Source: Lachnospiraceae bacterium UBA5899 (GTDB lineage Bacteria > Bacillota > Clostridia > Lachnospirales > Lachnospiraceae). From it: 64,000 nt of DNA. This document shows, piece by piece, positions 9,295 through 17,568 of the stretch (position 1 is its first letter; each line of letters begins with the position of its first letter). The notes under the pieces are model-generated. The model was not told where the DNA came from. It saw only the letters and a list, made by a program, of their open reading frames with translations, and did not search any database. Made by a program: the position numbers and the translations under genes. The DNA is taken from assembly GCA_002432425.1 (NCBI GenBank), contig DJEL01000001.1, forward strand, positions 1 to 64,000, written 5' to 3'.

Positions 9295-9921
9295 ATGGCA
9301 GAACAGGATATGAGCCTGGAAAAAGTGACGGAAAATTATTTTGACGTATTAAGAGAAATCGGCAATATCGGAGCAGGTAATGCTATGACCGCACTTTCCC
9401 AGATGCTGCAGTGTAAAGTAGATATGCAGGTTCCGCAGGTCAAACTGCTGGAATTTAAGGATGTCGGCGCTCTTATGGGCGGCGAAGAACAGATTATGGT
9501 GGGCATATATCTTGCCGTAGAGGGGGATATTACCGGCAGCATTATGTTCCTTGTAAAGCAGGACAGCGCAAAACATCTGGTAGACAAGATTATGATGGGC
9601 ATGGGCGGCAGCGAGGGCCCGGGTCTGAATGAAATGGAGCTTTCCGCCATGAAGGAGATAAGCAACATTATTACGGGGGCATACCTAAACTCCTTGTCCG
9701 CACTTACCAATTTAAAAATTCATCCTTCACCGCCGGAACTTGCGGTGGACATGGCAGGAGCTATTTTAAGCGTACCGGCTATTGAATTCGGAGCCATAGG
9801 GGACAAAATCCTTTTGATTCAGTCACAGTTCTACGACGACACAATGATTGATGGCTATTTTATTCTGATTCCGGATTTGGAATCCTATGCTAAGATACTG
9901 CGTTCACTTGGAATGATGTAG
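9295..9921 (+). CDS. cheC: CheY-P phosphatase CheC
   Basis: CheC dephosphorylates CheY-P and, when bound to CheD, takes part in adaptation in Gram-positive chemotaxis. Both phosphatase signatures of the CheC/FliY/CheX family are present: D-x3-E-x2-N in FDVLREIGN (near residue 20) and S-x3-E-x2-N in SAMKEISN (near residue 120). The AAGGAGA site at 9281-9287 fixes the ATG at 9295. Length, 208 residues, is normal. It is followed immediately by cheD, its partner. Confidence 0.95.
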   Translation: MAEQDMSLEKVTENYFDVLREIGNIGAGNAMTALSQMLQCKVDMQVPQVKLLEFKDVGALMGGEEQIMVGIYLAVEGDITGSIMFLVKQDSAKHLVDKIMMGMGGSEGPGLNEMELSAMKEISNIITGAYLNSLSALTNLKIHPSPPELAVDMAGAILSVPAIEFGAIGDKILLIQSQFYDDTMIDGYFILIPDLESYAKILRSLGMM

Positions 9922-9933
9922 ATGGGAGTAGAC

Positions 9934-10422
9934 ATGGGTGAATTGATAAAAGTGGGTATGGCCGATTTTAAAATATGTTCCGGCTCGGACGGTCTGACCA
10001 CCCTGGGGCTGGGTTCCTGTGTTGGCATTGCCATCCGGGATTCCCTGACACATATAGGGGGACTGGCGCATGTTATGCTGCCGGACAGCACCGCTATCCG
10101 CGGAGGCAGTGACAACATTCCAAAGTTTGCGGACACCGCAATCAAGGAAATGGTGCGCCAGATGGAAGAAATGGGAGCAAGAAGAAGCAGAATGACTGCC
10201 AAACTTGCCGGCGGTGCCATGATGTTTGCATTTCAGAATAAGTCGGATCTGGTTCGCGTAGGAGAGCGAAATGTAGAAGCATCCAAAAAAGTACTGCAGG
10301 GTCTGCAGATACCGGTCATTGCGGAGGATACCGGAGAAACTTACGGGCGAACCGTTATTTTTTACCCGGAAACGGGCGGCTACGTGATCAGAGCGGTGGG
10401 AAAGCCGGAAAAAACCATTTAA
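9934..10422 (+). CDS. cheD: Chemoreceptor glutamine deamidase CheD
   Basis: CheD deamidates receptor glutamines and, through binding to CheC, controls receptor activity. Catalytic Cys29 lies in LGLGSCVGI, His46 in GGLAHVMLP, and the family Thr region is TAKLAGGAMMF. The ATG at 9934 is chosen because GGGAG ends five bases before it; an in-frame ATG at 9922, directly after the cheC stop, would add four residues. The cheC-cheD pairing is the canonical one. Confidence 0.95.
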   Translation: MGELIKVGMADFKICSGSDGLTTLGLGSCVGIAIRDSLTHIGGLAHVMLPDSTAIRGGSDNIPKFADTAIKEMVRQMEEMGARRSRMTAKLAGGAMMFAFQNKSDLVRVGERNVEASKKVLQGLQIPVIAEDTGETYGRTVIFYPETGGYVIRAVGKPEKTI

Positions 10423-10452
10423 GGTTCGGTTTTCGGAAAGGCATGGTAGTTT

Positions 10453-10698
10453 ATGAAAAGAAGAAATATACCGCTGATTTTAATGCTGGTGGCGGGGGCT
10501 GTTACCGGCATTATTACTTGTGTGAAGGGCTATTCCATTGTGGAAAAGCTGACAGCGTTATTGATTTCCTTAATTGTGTTTTACCTGATAGGGGTGTGCT
10601 TCAAAACGCTTCTGGATGTCTTTGACAGACAGAATGCCGAAAGACAGAAGGCGGAGGAAGAAGCAGAGCAGGAGCAGAAGCAGAAGGAAAAAGAATAG
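10453..10698 (+). CDS. Small two-helix membrane protein of the chemotaxis operon
   Basis: This 81-residue protein has two predicted membrane helices (about residues 6-22 and 33-52) and a highly charged Glu/Gln/Lys tail (after residue 58) likely to lie in the cytoplasm as a helix or coil. I do not recognise a named family. Its position between cheD and the sigma-28 gene, with short gaps on both sides, makes co-expression with motility genes likely. An AAAGG site lies before the ATG. No function should be assumed; a small accessory factor at the motor or membrane is a guess. Confidence 0.75.
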   Translation: MKRRNIPLILMLVAGAVTGIITCVKGYSIVEKLTALLISLIVFYLIGVCFKTLLDVFDRQNAERQKAEEEAEQEQKQKEKE

Positions 10699-10747
10699 TC
10701 GGCATTGACAGCGAATAAAGTAAGAAGGGAAAGGCAGGGTTCAGACC

Positions 10748-11518
10748 ATGGATGAAGCAGGCAGAAAAAAGCTTTGGACAGAGTATGATAAAAGCAGAAC
10801 CCCGGAGCTAAGAGAAAAAATCATATTGGAATATGCTCCGCTTGTTAAACTGGTGGCGGGCAGACTCAGCATGTATCTGGGTTACAATGCAGAGTATGAC
10901 GATTTAGTCAGCTATGGAATTTTTGGTCTGATTGATGCCATTGACAAATACGACTACGCAAAGGAAGTCAAATTTGAAACTTATGCCAGTCTGCGTATCC
11001 GGGGCGCCATTTTGGACCAGATAAGAAAAATGGATTGGATTCCCCGTACCATAAGACAGAAGCAGAAACGCATTGATGCGGTCTGCAAGGACATAGAAAC
11101 AAGACTGGGCAGGAGTGCCACGGATGAAGAAATCGCATCGGCATTGGGCATTTCGGATGATGAATATCTGGAATGGCAGAGTCAGATGAAAATAACCAAC
11201 GTGGTTTCCTTAAACGAATACATGGAACAGGGTGCAGAGGTGCCGGCGGAGGGCAATCAGTTTACCACCGCACGGTTTGACAGCCCGGAGGAAAACATTG
11301 AAAAAGAAGAGCTGAAAAAGGTATTGGAAGAGTCCCTGAAACACCTTACCGAAAAAGAAAAAAAGGTCATTCTTCTTTATTATTATGAAGACCTAACACT
11401 GAAAGAAATCAGCAACGTACTGGAAGTTTCCGAATCCCGTATTTCCCAGCTTCATACAAGAGCGTTACAGAAGATGAAAACGAAAATGGGAGATTACATG
11501 GGAATTTTTGCTGGATGA
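10748..11518 (+). CDS. fliA: Flagellar sigma factor sigma-28 (FliA/SigD/WhiG family)
   Basis: This sigma factor directs RNA polymerase to late flagellar and chemotaxis promoters. The 256 residues carry region 2 (LVSYGIFGLIDAIDKYD; ASLRIRGAILDQIRK), region 3 (RSATDEEIASALGISD) and region 4 (LTLKEISNVLEVSESRISQ). DQIRKMDWIPR is characteristic of the FliA/SigD/WhiG class rather than sporulation sigma factors. No FlgM anti-sigma gene is present in this window. It lies downstream of cheD, as in other Firmicute flagellar operons. Confidence 0.95.
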   Translation: MDEAGRKKLWTEYDKSRTPELREKIILEYAPLVKLVAGRLSMYLGYNAEYDDLVSYGIFGLIDAIDKYDYAKEVKFETYASLRIRGAILDQIRKMDWIPRTIRQKQKRIDAVCKDIETRLGRSATDEEIASALGISDDEYLEWQSQMKITNVVSLNEYMEQGAEVPAEGNQFTTARFDSPEENIEKEELKKVLEESLKHLTEKEKKVILLYYYEDLTLKEISNVLEVSESRISQLHTRALQKMKTKMGDYMGIFAG

Positions 11519-11533
11519 TGGGGGATATGGCTT

Positions 11534-13120
11534 ATGCAGAATGCGTATTTTAAAATTACATCTGACGGCAGCAAATTCGGATTATTGCTGGAACCGCCAA
11601 AAAACGGCGGAGAACCCTTAAACATAGCCGAGGTCATGGATTACTTAAAGGAACAGGGAATGGTATTCTCTTTTGAAATGATAAGTGATGCCATAGAGTC
11701 CGGTGAAAGTAAGATATTACCCCTCGGAACCGGAACCTGCCCCAGCATCAACATGGAATATGAGGTTAAGGTTACCGAAGACGCCATGCAGGCGTATGTA
11801 CGGCTTTACAGTCCGTCCGACACCGGTGCGGCTTTGACCGCCGGCGAAATTATCCGCGGACTGGCGCAGAAACAGATAAAGGTAGGCATCCGGGAGGACG
11901 CTTTAAAAGAAGCCATAGAAAAAGAAATGTACTGTACCGATATTCTGGCAGCGCAGGGCAGTCCCATAAGAGAGGGAAAGGATGCATATATTACCTATCT
12001 GTTCAATACGGACCCCAAGGTGCGTCCTACGTTAAACGAAGACGGCAGTGTGGATTTCTTCCATCTGAATACCTTAAATCCCTGTAAAAAAGGGGATGTT
12101 CTGGCAAGGCTTACGAAAGCGGATCCCGGCGAGGTGGGTATGACCGTTTACGGAGCCAGCGTAAAGCCGAAGCCCGTCAAGAGAGCCGTTCTCCGAAGCG
12201 GAAAAAACCTGACGGTTTCCGAAGACGGTACGGAACTCATTTCCGAAGTGGACGGTCATGTCTCGTTTTTGGACGGACGGGTTTTTGTATCCGATGTATT
12301 GGAATTAAAGAATGTGGATACTTCCACAGGCAATATAGATTTTGAAGGCAGTGTTACGATTGAAGGCAATGTGCAGTCCAACTTTTCCGTGAATGCGGGA
12401 GGAAACATTCTCGTGCGCGGGCTGGTGGAAGGAGCCACCTTAAAATCCGGCGGGGATATTATTCTCATCCGCGGCATGGCGGGTGCCGGAAAGGGCAGTC
12501 TGACGGCAGGAGGCAATATTGTTGCCAAGTTTCTGGAAAACACCACGGCTTCGGCAGGCGGTTATGTGCGTTCCGAGTCCATTCTGCACAGTACCGTAAC
12601 GGCAAAAGAGGAAATTACCGTGGACGGAAGAAAAGGCTTTATTTCCGGCGGTAAAATCGCAGCCACCAATCTGGTGGAGGCTAAGACCCTGGGTTCCCAT
12701 TTGGGAACGAGCACCGTCATTGAAGTAGGGGTAATCCCCGACAGAAAGGACAGACTGAACAAGGTCAGGAAAAGCATCGGCGAGCTGACAAAGAAAATTC
12801 ATGATATAGACCCGGTAATTGTAACGTATTCGCAGAAATACAAGCAGGGCGCCGCTATCAGCATGGACCAGATGAAGTATCTGAAAAACTTAATTCAGGC
12901 ACGGGAACAGTGCGTAAAGGAACTGAAGGATTTTACCGCAGAAGCGGAAGAAATCGAAAGCATGATAGCCAGACAGGCAGATGCCCAGGTTATTGTCCAC
13001 GGAGATGTATATCCCGGTGTCCGCATTGTAATCGGAGATGTTTCCATGTCAGTGCCCAGCAATATGCAGTACTGCCGCTTTATCAAACTGCGCGGAGATG
13101 TGAAAATGGTAGGAATTTAA
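11534..13120 (+). CDS. DUF342 (FapA-like, flagellar assembly protein A) protein
   Basis: This 528-residue DUF342/FapA-family protein has an N-terminal alpha/beta domain, then a Gly-rich beta-helix of repeating short strands (about residues 255-390; SGGDIILIRGMAGAGKG type repeats) and a coiled-coil segment (about 410-480). Some family members help place or anchor polar flagella, and one Vibrio member localises a phosphotransferase protein; their activity is poorly known. It follows the sigma-28 gene by 15 bp. The GGGGGAT site precedes the ATG. Confidence 0.85.
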   Translation: MQNAYFKITSDGSKFGLLLEPPKNGGEPLNIAEVMDYLKEQGMVFSFEMISDAIESGESKILPLGTGTCPSINMEYEVKVTEDAMQAYVRLYSPSDTGAALTAGEIIRGLAQKQIKVGIREDALKEAIEKEMYCTDILAAQGSPIREGKDAYITYLFNTDPKVRPTLNEDGSVDFFHLNTLNPCKKGDVLARLTKADPGEVGMTVYGASVKPKPVKRAVLRSGKNLTVSEDGTELISEVDGHVSFLDGRVFVSDVLELKNVDTSTGNIDFEGSVTIEGNVQSNFSVNAGGNILVRGLVEGATLKSGGDIILIRGMAGAGKGSLTAGGNIVAKFLENTTASAGGYVRSESILHSTVTAKEEITVDGRKGFISGGKIAATNLVEAKTLGSHLGTSTVIEVGVIPDRKDRLNKVRKSIGELTKKIHDIDPVIVTYSQKYKQGAAISMDQMKYLKNLIQAREQCVKELKDFTAEAEEIESMIARQADAQVIVHGDVYPGVRIVIGDVSMSVPSNMQYCRFIKLRGDVKMVGI

Positions 13121-13134
13121 AGGGAGGTAGTTGT

Positions 13135-13446
13135 ATGGCAATCGGTGGAATTGAAATGACATCCATAGTCAGGTCGCAGGATTATACGGCCATTAAATTT
13201 AACGAAGACAGCAAAGGCGTCATGCAGCAGAGCAACCTGATAACCAACATGCATCAGCAGGAGGAACAGAAGGCAAGACAGGTCAATCAGGGAGAGGATG
13301 CCGAGTGGCAGCAGAAAAAATTTGATGCCAAGGAAAAGGGCAACGGCCACTATGCCGGCAATCCCGGACAGAGAAAGAAGAAACAGGAAGAGGAAAAGGC
13401 GAAAAATGCTTTGTATCACAGCTCCGGCTTTGATATCAAGATTTGA
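13135..13446 (+). CDS. Conserved hypothetical protein, Gln/Lys-rich, flagellar operon
   Basis: The product is 103 residues, hydrophilic, with no signal peptide or membrane segment. Residues 30-60 are Gln-rich and residues 60-95 Lys/Glu-rich, suggesting a helix or disordered tail. The start at 13135 is fixed by an AAGGGAGGTAG ribosome site; upstream in-frame codons belong to shadow translation of the DUF342 gene. I recognise no domain. Operon position between the DUF342 protein and a coiled-coil membrane protein suggests a role linked to motility or envelope. Confidence 0.78.
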   Translation: MAIGGIEMTSIVRSQDYTAIKFNEDSKGVMQQSNLITNMHQQEEQKARQVNQGEDAEWQQKKFDAKEKGNGHYAGNPGQRKKKQEEEKAKNALYHSSGFDIKI

Positions 13447-13467
13447 GAAGCCTAAGGTGGAGAGCAT

Positions 13468-14217
13468 ATGACAACATTGGAAATCGTTTTGCTGATTTTG
13501 GGAATTGCCATTTTTGCACTTAGTTTTTTTGTGTTTGGCGGAAACAGCAAACAGGATTTGACGGAAATCAGGGAAGAAGTGAAGGAAGAGGTCAAGCAGG
13601 CGGTAAACGTGCAGATGGCGGAGGCCGGCAGACAGTGGGAAGACACTCTGCGTGAAAAAGCGGAGGATGCCGTGAACAATACGGAACGTGAACTGTCCAA
13701 GGTGTCCAACGAAAAGATTATGGCGGTCAACGAGTATTCCGACACGGTGCTTGCGGAAATTGATAAAAACCACAAAGAAGCCATGTTTTTATATGACATG
13801 CTCAATGATAAGCACAGAAACATTGTGGCGCTTTCCGAAAAGACGGAAGCTTCCTTTGATAAAACCGTAGGAGATACCGGGGATACGGTACAGACTCCTG
13901 AGGAAGAGAAGACTGTCGGCAAGAACATTGACGTTGCAACAGATTACAAGGAACCGGACGATATTGCAGAGGGGACTTTTGAAACGAAGAAGGCAGTGGC
14001 TGACGAATCGGTTGCCGATACGGTTTCTAAAGAGAAAACGAAAGATAACATCTCCTCACAGATGGATATCAGCTTTATGCAGGACGGCGGCAACAATAAT
14101 GAACAGATTTTACAACTGCACAAGCAGGGAAAATCCAATGTAGCCATAGCCAGGGAGCTGGGACTCGGTGTGGGGGAAGTCAAGCTGGTCATTGACCTGT
14201 TTGAAGGCATGAAATAA
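13468..14217 (+). CDS. Membrane-anchored coiled-coil protein with C-terminal helix-turn-helix-like region (DUF6115-like)
   Basis: The 249 residues begin with one membrane helix (about 3-22), followed by a charged coiled coil (about 28-135), an acidic low-complexity linker (135-210) and a short C-terminal segment (NEQILQLHKQGKSNVAIARE) that reads like the first half of a helix-turn-helix seen in resolvases and in DUF6115 proteins. The topology puts this segment in the cytoplasm. Function unknown; a membrane-tethered adaptor is possible. It is preceded by an AAGGTGGAGAG site and lies in the same transcription unit as its neighbours. Confidence 0.72.
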   Translation: MTTLEIVLLILGIAIFALSFFVFGGNSKQDLTEIREEVKEEVKQAVNVQMAEAGRQWEDTLREKAEDAVNNTERELSKVSNEKIMAVNEYSDTVLAEIDKNHKEAMFLYDMLNDKHRNIVALSEKTEASFDKTVGDTGDTVQTPEEEKTVGKNIDVATDYKEPDDIAEGTFETKKAVADESVADTVSKEKTKDNISSQMDISFMQDGGNNNEQILQLHKQGKSNVAIARELGLGVGEVKLVIDLFEGMK

Positions 14218-14236
14218 GGACAGAAGGAACAGAAGC

Positions 14237-14905
14237 ATGAAATTGAAGTACTACTTACGGGGACTGGGTATCGGTATTTTGGTAACCACCGTAATTTTAA
14301 GCTTAGCCGGCATCGGCAGGAAAAATATGACGGATGAAGAGGTCATAAAGAGGGCAAAAGAACTGGGAATGGTGGAAAGCACCCTGCTTTCCGACCTGGC
14401 GGACCAGGCAAAGGCGGATGAGGTCAAACCCACGGAGCCGGAAACCAGTCAGCAGCCGGAAGAAACGCTTCCGCCGGAAACCACACCGGAACAGGAAATT
14501 ACACCGGCATCGGAGACGGCTCCCGGACAGGAAAACGATACGGAGCAGGAGACAACTCCCGGACAGGAAAATGATACGGAGCAGGAGACAATGCCCGGAC
14601 AGGATAACAATACGCAGTGGGACAAAACTTCTGAACCGGAGACGACACCGGAAACACCGGTCAGCCCGGAGGACGGTAATTCCGATACCCCCGCCGGTGA
14701 AACGTTTACCCTGATAATCGGAAGAGGAGAGAGTTCCACAACCGTGAGTAAAAACCTGCAGAAGGCGGGAATTGTGGCAGATGCCACAGCTTTTGATAAA
14801 TTTTTGTGCAATAACGGCTATGATAAAAAAATCATAACAGGCACCTATGAAATCCCGTACGGTACATCCGAAGAGGAAATCGCAAAAATCATTACAAGAA
14901 AGTAG
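14237..14905 (+). CDS. Membrane-anchored protein with MltG/YceG-type N-terminal LysM-like domain only
   Basis: The 222 residues have an N-terminal membrane helix (about 7-27), a short conserved helix (DEEVIKRAKELGM), a Pro/Glu/Thr-rich linker containing three 12-residue repeats, and a C-terminal domain (about 152-222; TLIIGRGESSTTVSKNLQKA) that resembles the LysM-like domain preceding the catalytic part of MltG lytic transglycosylases. The catalytic domain is absent, so lytic activity is unlikely. It may bind peptidoglycan outside the membrane. It is the last gene of the flagellar block, just before a terminator. Confidence 0.75.
   Translation: MKLKYYLRGLGIGILVTTVILSLAGIGRKNMTDEEVIKRAKELGMVESTLLSDLADQAKADEVKPTEPETSQQPEETLPPETTPEQEITPASETAPGQENDTEQETTPGQENDTEQETMPGQDNNTQWDKTSEPETTPETPVSPEDGNSDTPAGETFTLIIGRGESSTTVSKNLQKAGIVADATAFDKFLCNNGYDKKIITGTYEIPYGTSEEEIAKIITRK
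14522..14629 (+). repeat. 36-bp in-frame tandem repeat, three copies
   Basis: Three adjacent 36-bp units begin at 14522, 14558 and 14594; the first two differ by a few bases and the third is more diverged. They encode a 12-residue PGQENDTEQET-type unit in the extracellular linker. Copy number may vary between strains. Confidence 0.9.
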
Positions 14906-14931
14906 AAACCCCTTGCAATAGGGGTTTTCTT
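14906..14931 (+). terminator. Rho-independent terminator of the flagellar/chemotaxis operon
   Basis: The stem AAACCCC / GGGGTTT with an eight-base loop is followed by TTCTT, one base after the stop codon of the preceding gene. The rpsB -35 element lies in its loop. Confidence 0.85.
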
Positions 14932-14941
14932 ATGTTATAAT
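14913..14941 (+). promoter_or_regulatory. Promoter of rpsB-tsf
   Basis: TTGCAA (14913-14918), a 17-bp spacer, and a perfect extended -10 TGTTATAAT (TATAAT at 14936-14941). The start site would be near 14948, giving a leader of about 145 nt before rpsB. The -35 lies in the loop of the upstream terminator. The leader (14948-15093) may hold an S2-binding control site, but I could not identify a known fold. Confidence 0.65.
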
Positions 14942-15093
14942 TCGAATGTTGTGACAAAAAACACGTAAATTTATTTGCAGCCGGTGTCCGGTTTCTTCAA
15001 AAAGGAACAGATTAGCTGCAGAGGCGTCCGCATTTTAACGCAGATGCGGAGGGAAAATTTACGGAAGACTTTTAACCATACGGAGGTAAAAAC

Positions 15094-15855
15094 ATGAGCG
15101 TTATTTCTATGAAACAGTTACTTGAAGCAGGTGTTCATTTTGGACATCAGACCAGAAGATGGAACCCTAAGATGGCTCCTTACATCTTCACCGAGAGAAA
15201 TGGTATCCACATCATCGACTTACAGAAGTCTGTAGGCAAGGTAGATGAAGCTTACAAAGCCATTTCCGAAATCGCTGCACAGGGCGGCACCATTCTTTTC
15301 GTAGGTACCAAGAAGCAGGCTCAGGATGCTGTAAAGACAGAAGCTGAGAGATGCGGTATGTACTATGTAAATGAAAGATGGCTTGGCGGTATGCTTACCA
15401 ACTTCAAGACCATCCAGTCCCGTATTGCAAGACTTCATGCAATCGAAACCATGTCCGTAGACGGTACTTTCGATGTTCTTCCCAAGAAGGAAGTTATTGC
15501 ACTGAAGAAAGAATGGGAAAAGTTAGAGAAGAACTTAGGCGGTATCAAGAATATGACCAGAATTCCTGATGCTATTTTCGTAGTAGATCCCAAGAAGGAA
15601 AGAATTTGCGTACAGGAAGCTCATTCCTTAGGAATTACTCTGTTAGGTATCGGTGATACCAACTGCGATCCCGAAGAATTAGATTACATCATTCCCGGTA
15701 ACGATGACGCTATCAGAGCCGTAAAGCTTATCGTTTCCAAGATGGCAGATGCAGTTATCGAAGCAAAGCAGGGCGAAGCTGTTTATACAGACGCTGACGT
15801 AGAAGCTGCTTCCGAAAATGCAGATGTAGAAGAAATCGCAGCTAACGAAGAATAA
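15094..15855 (+). CDS. rpsB: 30S ribosomal protein S2
   Basis: S2 binds late to the 30S subunit and is needed for S1 and mRNA binding. The N-terminus MKQLLEAGVHFGHQTRRWNP is the family signature, and KEWEKLEKNLGGIKNM and the PDAIFVVDPKKE region are typical. The 253 residues include an acidic C-terminal tail rich in Glu/Ala. An ACGGAGGTAA site precedes the ATG. It is paired with tsf, the conserved bacterial order. Codon use is strongly biased, as expected for a highly expressed gene. Confidence 0.98.
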   Translation: MSVISMKQLLEAGVHFGHQTRRWNPKMAPYIFTERNGIHIIDLQKSVGKVDEAYKAISEIAAQGGTILFVGTKKQAQDAVKTEAERCGMYYVNERWLGGMLTNFKTIQSRIARLHAIETMSVDGTFDVLPKKEVIALKKEWEKLEKNLGGIKNMTRIPDAIFVVDPKKERICVQEAHSLGITLLGIGDTNCDPEELDYIIPGNDDAIRAVKLIVSKMADAVIEAKQGEAVYTDADVEAASENADVEEIAANEE

Positions 15856-15884
15856 GAATAACGAAAGGACAGGGTAAACTTATT

Positions 15885-16970
15885 ATGGCAAATATTACCG
15901 CAGCTATGGTAAAAGAACTGCGTGAAATGACCGGCGCAGGTATGATGGATTGTAAAAAGGCTTTAACAGAAACAGACGGCAATATGGATGCTGCTGTTGA
16001 AGTATTAAGAAAAAGCGGCGCTGCTAAGATGGAAAAGAAGCAGAGCAGAATCGCTGCAGAAGGTATCACCCGCGTTGCTGTAAAGGGCAATGTTGCAGTT
16101 GTAGCGGAAGTTAACTCCGAAACAGACTTCGTTGCTAAAAACGAAACCTTTCAGGAATTTGTTCAGACTGTTGCTGATACCGCACTTGCTTCCGACTTAA
16201 ACGGTGGAGCAAACGGAGAAGATATTGATGCACTTCTTGAGATCAACGGACTGAAGGAACTGCTGGTTGAGAAAACCGCAACCATCGGAGAAAAGTTATC
16301 CATCCGCAGATTTGCAAAGGTATCCGGTGATGTTGTTACTTCTTATATTCACGGCGGCGGCAGAATCGGTGTTATTATTGCTGCAAAGGGTACAGATAAT
16401 GAAGCAACGAAAGAAGCTCTTACCAACATTGCTATGCAGATTGCAGCAATGAACCCTCAGTATATCAGTGATAAGGATATTTCTGCTGATGAACTTGCCA
16501 AGATCAGAGAAATTACCACAGATAGCGCATTAAATGATGCAACAACCCTTCCCAAGCCTATCTTAAACAAGCTATTAGACAAGGCAATCGGCGAAAAGTT
16601 ATGGAGTGAAGAAGATATCAAGCAGTTCGAAGAGCATAAGAGCAACATGAATTATGTATGGAACTTCCTTTCCGACGCTGCAAAGGCTAAGCTTGCAGAG
16701 CTGGCTATGGCAGACAAGGAAGCTATCACTGCTGAGAAGATGTTTATCGGCGTAGTAGAAGGCCGTGTATCCAAGCAGTTAAAGGAAATCTGCCTTCTTG
16801 ACCAGACTTATGTTAAGGCAGAAGATGGCAAGCAGTCCGTAGCTAAGTATCTGGAATCTGTTTCCAAAGATCTTACTATTACCAAAATGGTTCGTTTTGA
16901 AGTTGGGGAAGGTCTTGAGAAGAAGAACGAAGACTTCGCAGCAGAAGTTGCAGCTCAGGCAGGTATTTAA
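15885..16970 (+). CDS. tsf: Elongation factor Ts with an enlarged C-terminal half
   Basis: EF-Ts exchanges nucleotide on EF-Tu. Both signatures are present: MTGAGMMDCKKAL (residues 16-28) and EVNSETDFVAKN (about 75-86). At 361 residues the protein is some 50-60 residues longer than typical family members of 280-310. The extra sequence lies at about residues 215-285, between the dimer-interface region and the C-terminal motif EGRVSKQLKEICLLDQ, and is helical and charged. It is the second gene of the rpsB unit and ends before a strong terminator. Confidence 0.96.
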   Translation: MANITAAMVKELREMTGAGMMDCKKALTETDGNMDAAVEVLRKSGAAKMEKKQSRIAAEGITRVAVKGNVAVVAEVNSETDFVAKNETFQEFVQTVADTALASDLNGGANGEDIDALLEINGLKELLVEKTATIGEKLSIRRFAKVSGDVVTSYIHGGGRIGVIIAAKGTDNEATKEALTNIAMQIAAMNPQYISDKDISADELAKIREITTDSALNDATTLPKPILNKLLDKAIGEKLWSEEDIKQFEEHKSNMNYVWNFLSDAAKAKLAELAMADKEAITAEKMFIGVVEGRVSKQLKEICLLDQTYVKAEDGKQSVAKYLESVSKDLTITKMVRFEVGEGLEKKNEDFAAEVAAQAGI

Positions 16971-16997
16971 TCCGTAATTTTATAATGAAGCAAAAGC

Positions 16998-17032
16998 AGA
17001 GCATTCCGCTTAGGCGGAGTGCTCTTTCTTGC
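16998..17032 (+). terminator. Terminator of rpsB-tsf
   Basis: A 12-bp stem AGAGCATTCCGC / GCGGAGTGCTCT (one G-U pair) with a four-base loop is followed by TTCTT. It closes the rpsB-tsf unit 27 bp after the stop codon. Confidence 0.9.
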
Positions 17033-17047
17033 TTATTTTTTTGCAAA

Positions 17048-17081
17048 TTAAAAAGCCAATGCTATAGCATCAGCTTTTTAA
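17048..17081. terminator. Symmetrical hairpin between tsf and the BlaI-type gene, probable minus-strand terminator
   Basis: TTAAAAAGC (17048-17056) pairs with GCTTTTTAA (17073-17081), and the interior is the perfect palindrome ATGCTATAGCAT. Read on the minus strand it follows the BlaI-type gene and ends in a T-rich run, so it can stop that transcript; on the plus strand it backs up the tsf terminator. Confidence 0.7.
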
Positions 17082-17114
17082 TGTAAGGAGATGAGCTTTG
17101 AAAGCACATCCATC

Positions 17115-17501
17115 TTATTCACCTTTTTCAAGATTAGCAAGAACTTTCTTTAATTCTTTGATTTCATTCTTGCGCTTTTCACTGTCTTCACTTAATTTTA
17201 CGATAGAAGTCAACAGTTCTTCTTTGGAAATGATATTGCTGAAGTTACGGTAGTCTTCTAAGAACTGATGTAAAATAATGTTCTTGGAAGAAGCTTCCGG
17301 CTCATACTGACGACTTAAAACATTACCGCTGTGAGTAATGCCGCTTACTTTTACAAGGTTAGCATTCAAGAGTTTACGAAGAACAGCCTGAACAGTACTC
17401 TGGCTTAATCCTCTGCCGGCATTTACAATATCAGAAGATGTCATGGGTACACCACTGTTCCATAAAATATTTAAGATATCCAGTTCGCGTGTGTTTAACA
17501 T
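17115..17501 (-). CDS. BlaI/MecI-family transcriptional repressor
   Basis: This is a 128-residue winged-helix protein of the BlaI/MecI/CopY (penicillinase repressor) family: LNTRELDILNILWNSGVPMT at the N-terminus, recognition helix region SQSTVQAVLRKL (about residues 33-44), and a coiled C-terminal dimerisation part. No BlaR1 sensor protease or beta-lactamase lies next to it, so the inducer is unknown. The AAAGGAG site before the ATG is clear. Its own promoter carries a strong inverted repeat, which suggests autoregulation. Confidence 0.85.
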   Translation of the reverse strand: MLNTRELDILNILWNSGVPMTSSDIVNAGRGLSQSTVQAVLRKLLNANLVKVSGITHSGNVLSRQYEPEASSKNIILHQFLEDYRNFSNIISKEELLTSIVKLSEDSEKRKNEIKELKKVLANLEKGE

Positions 17502-17545
17502 ATTAACATTCTCCTTTGGGTTATTAATTTATTTCAAACAGTTAC

Positions 17546-17568
17546 ACTAAATAATATCAACATTTAGT
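17546..17568. promoter_or_regulatory. Probable operator of the BlaI-type repressor
   Basis: Inverted repeat ACTAAAT-N9-ATTTAGT overlaps the -10 element of the minus-strand promoter and the start region. Its place fits repression of the regulator's own gene. The sequence is not the classical TACA/TGTA BlaI box, so the assignment rests on position and symmetry. Confidence 0.5.

Noticed and set aside
13117..13773. Minus-strand frame of 218 codons across the small flagellar-operon genes
   Set aside because: The plus strand has two genes with clear ribosome sites; the minus frame is Phe/His/Leu-rich shadow sequence.
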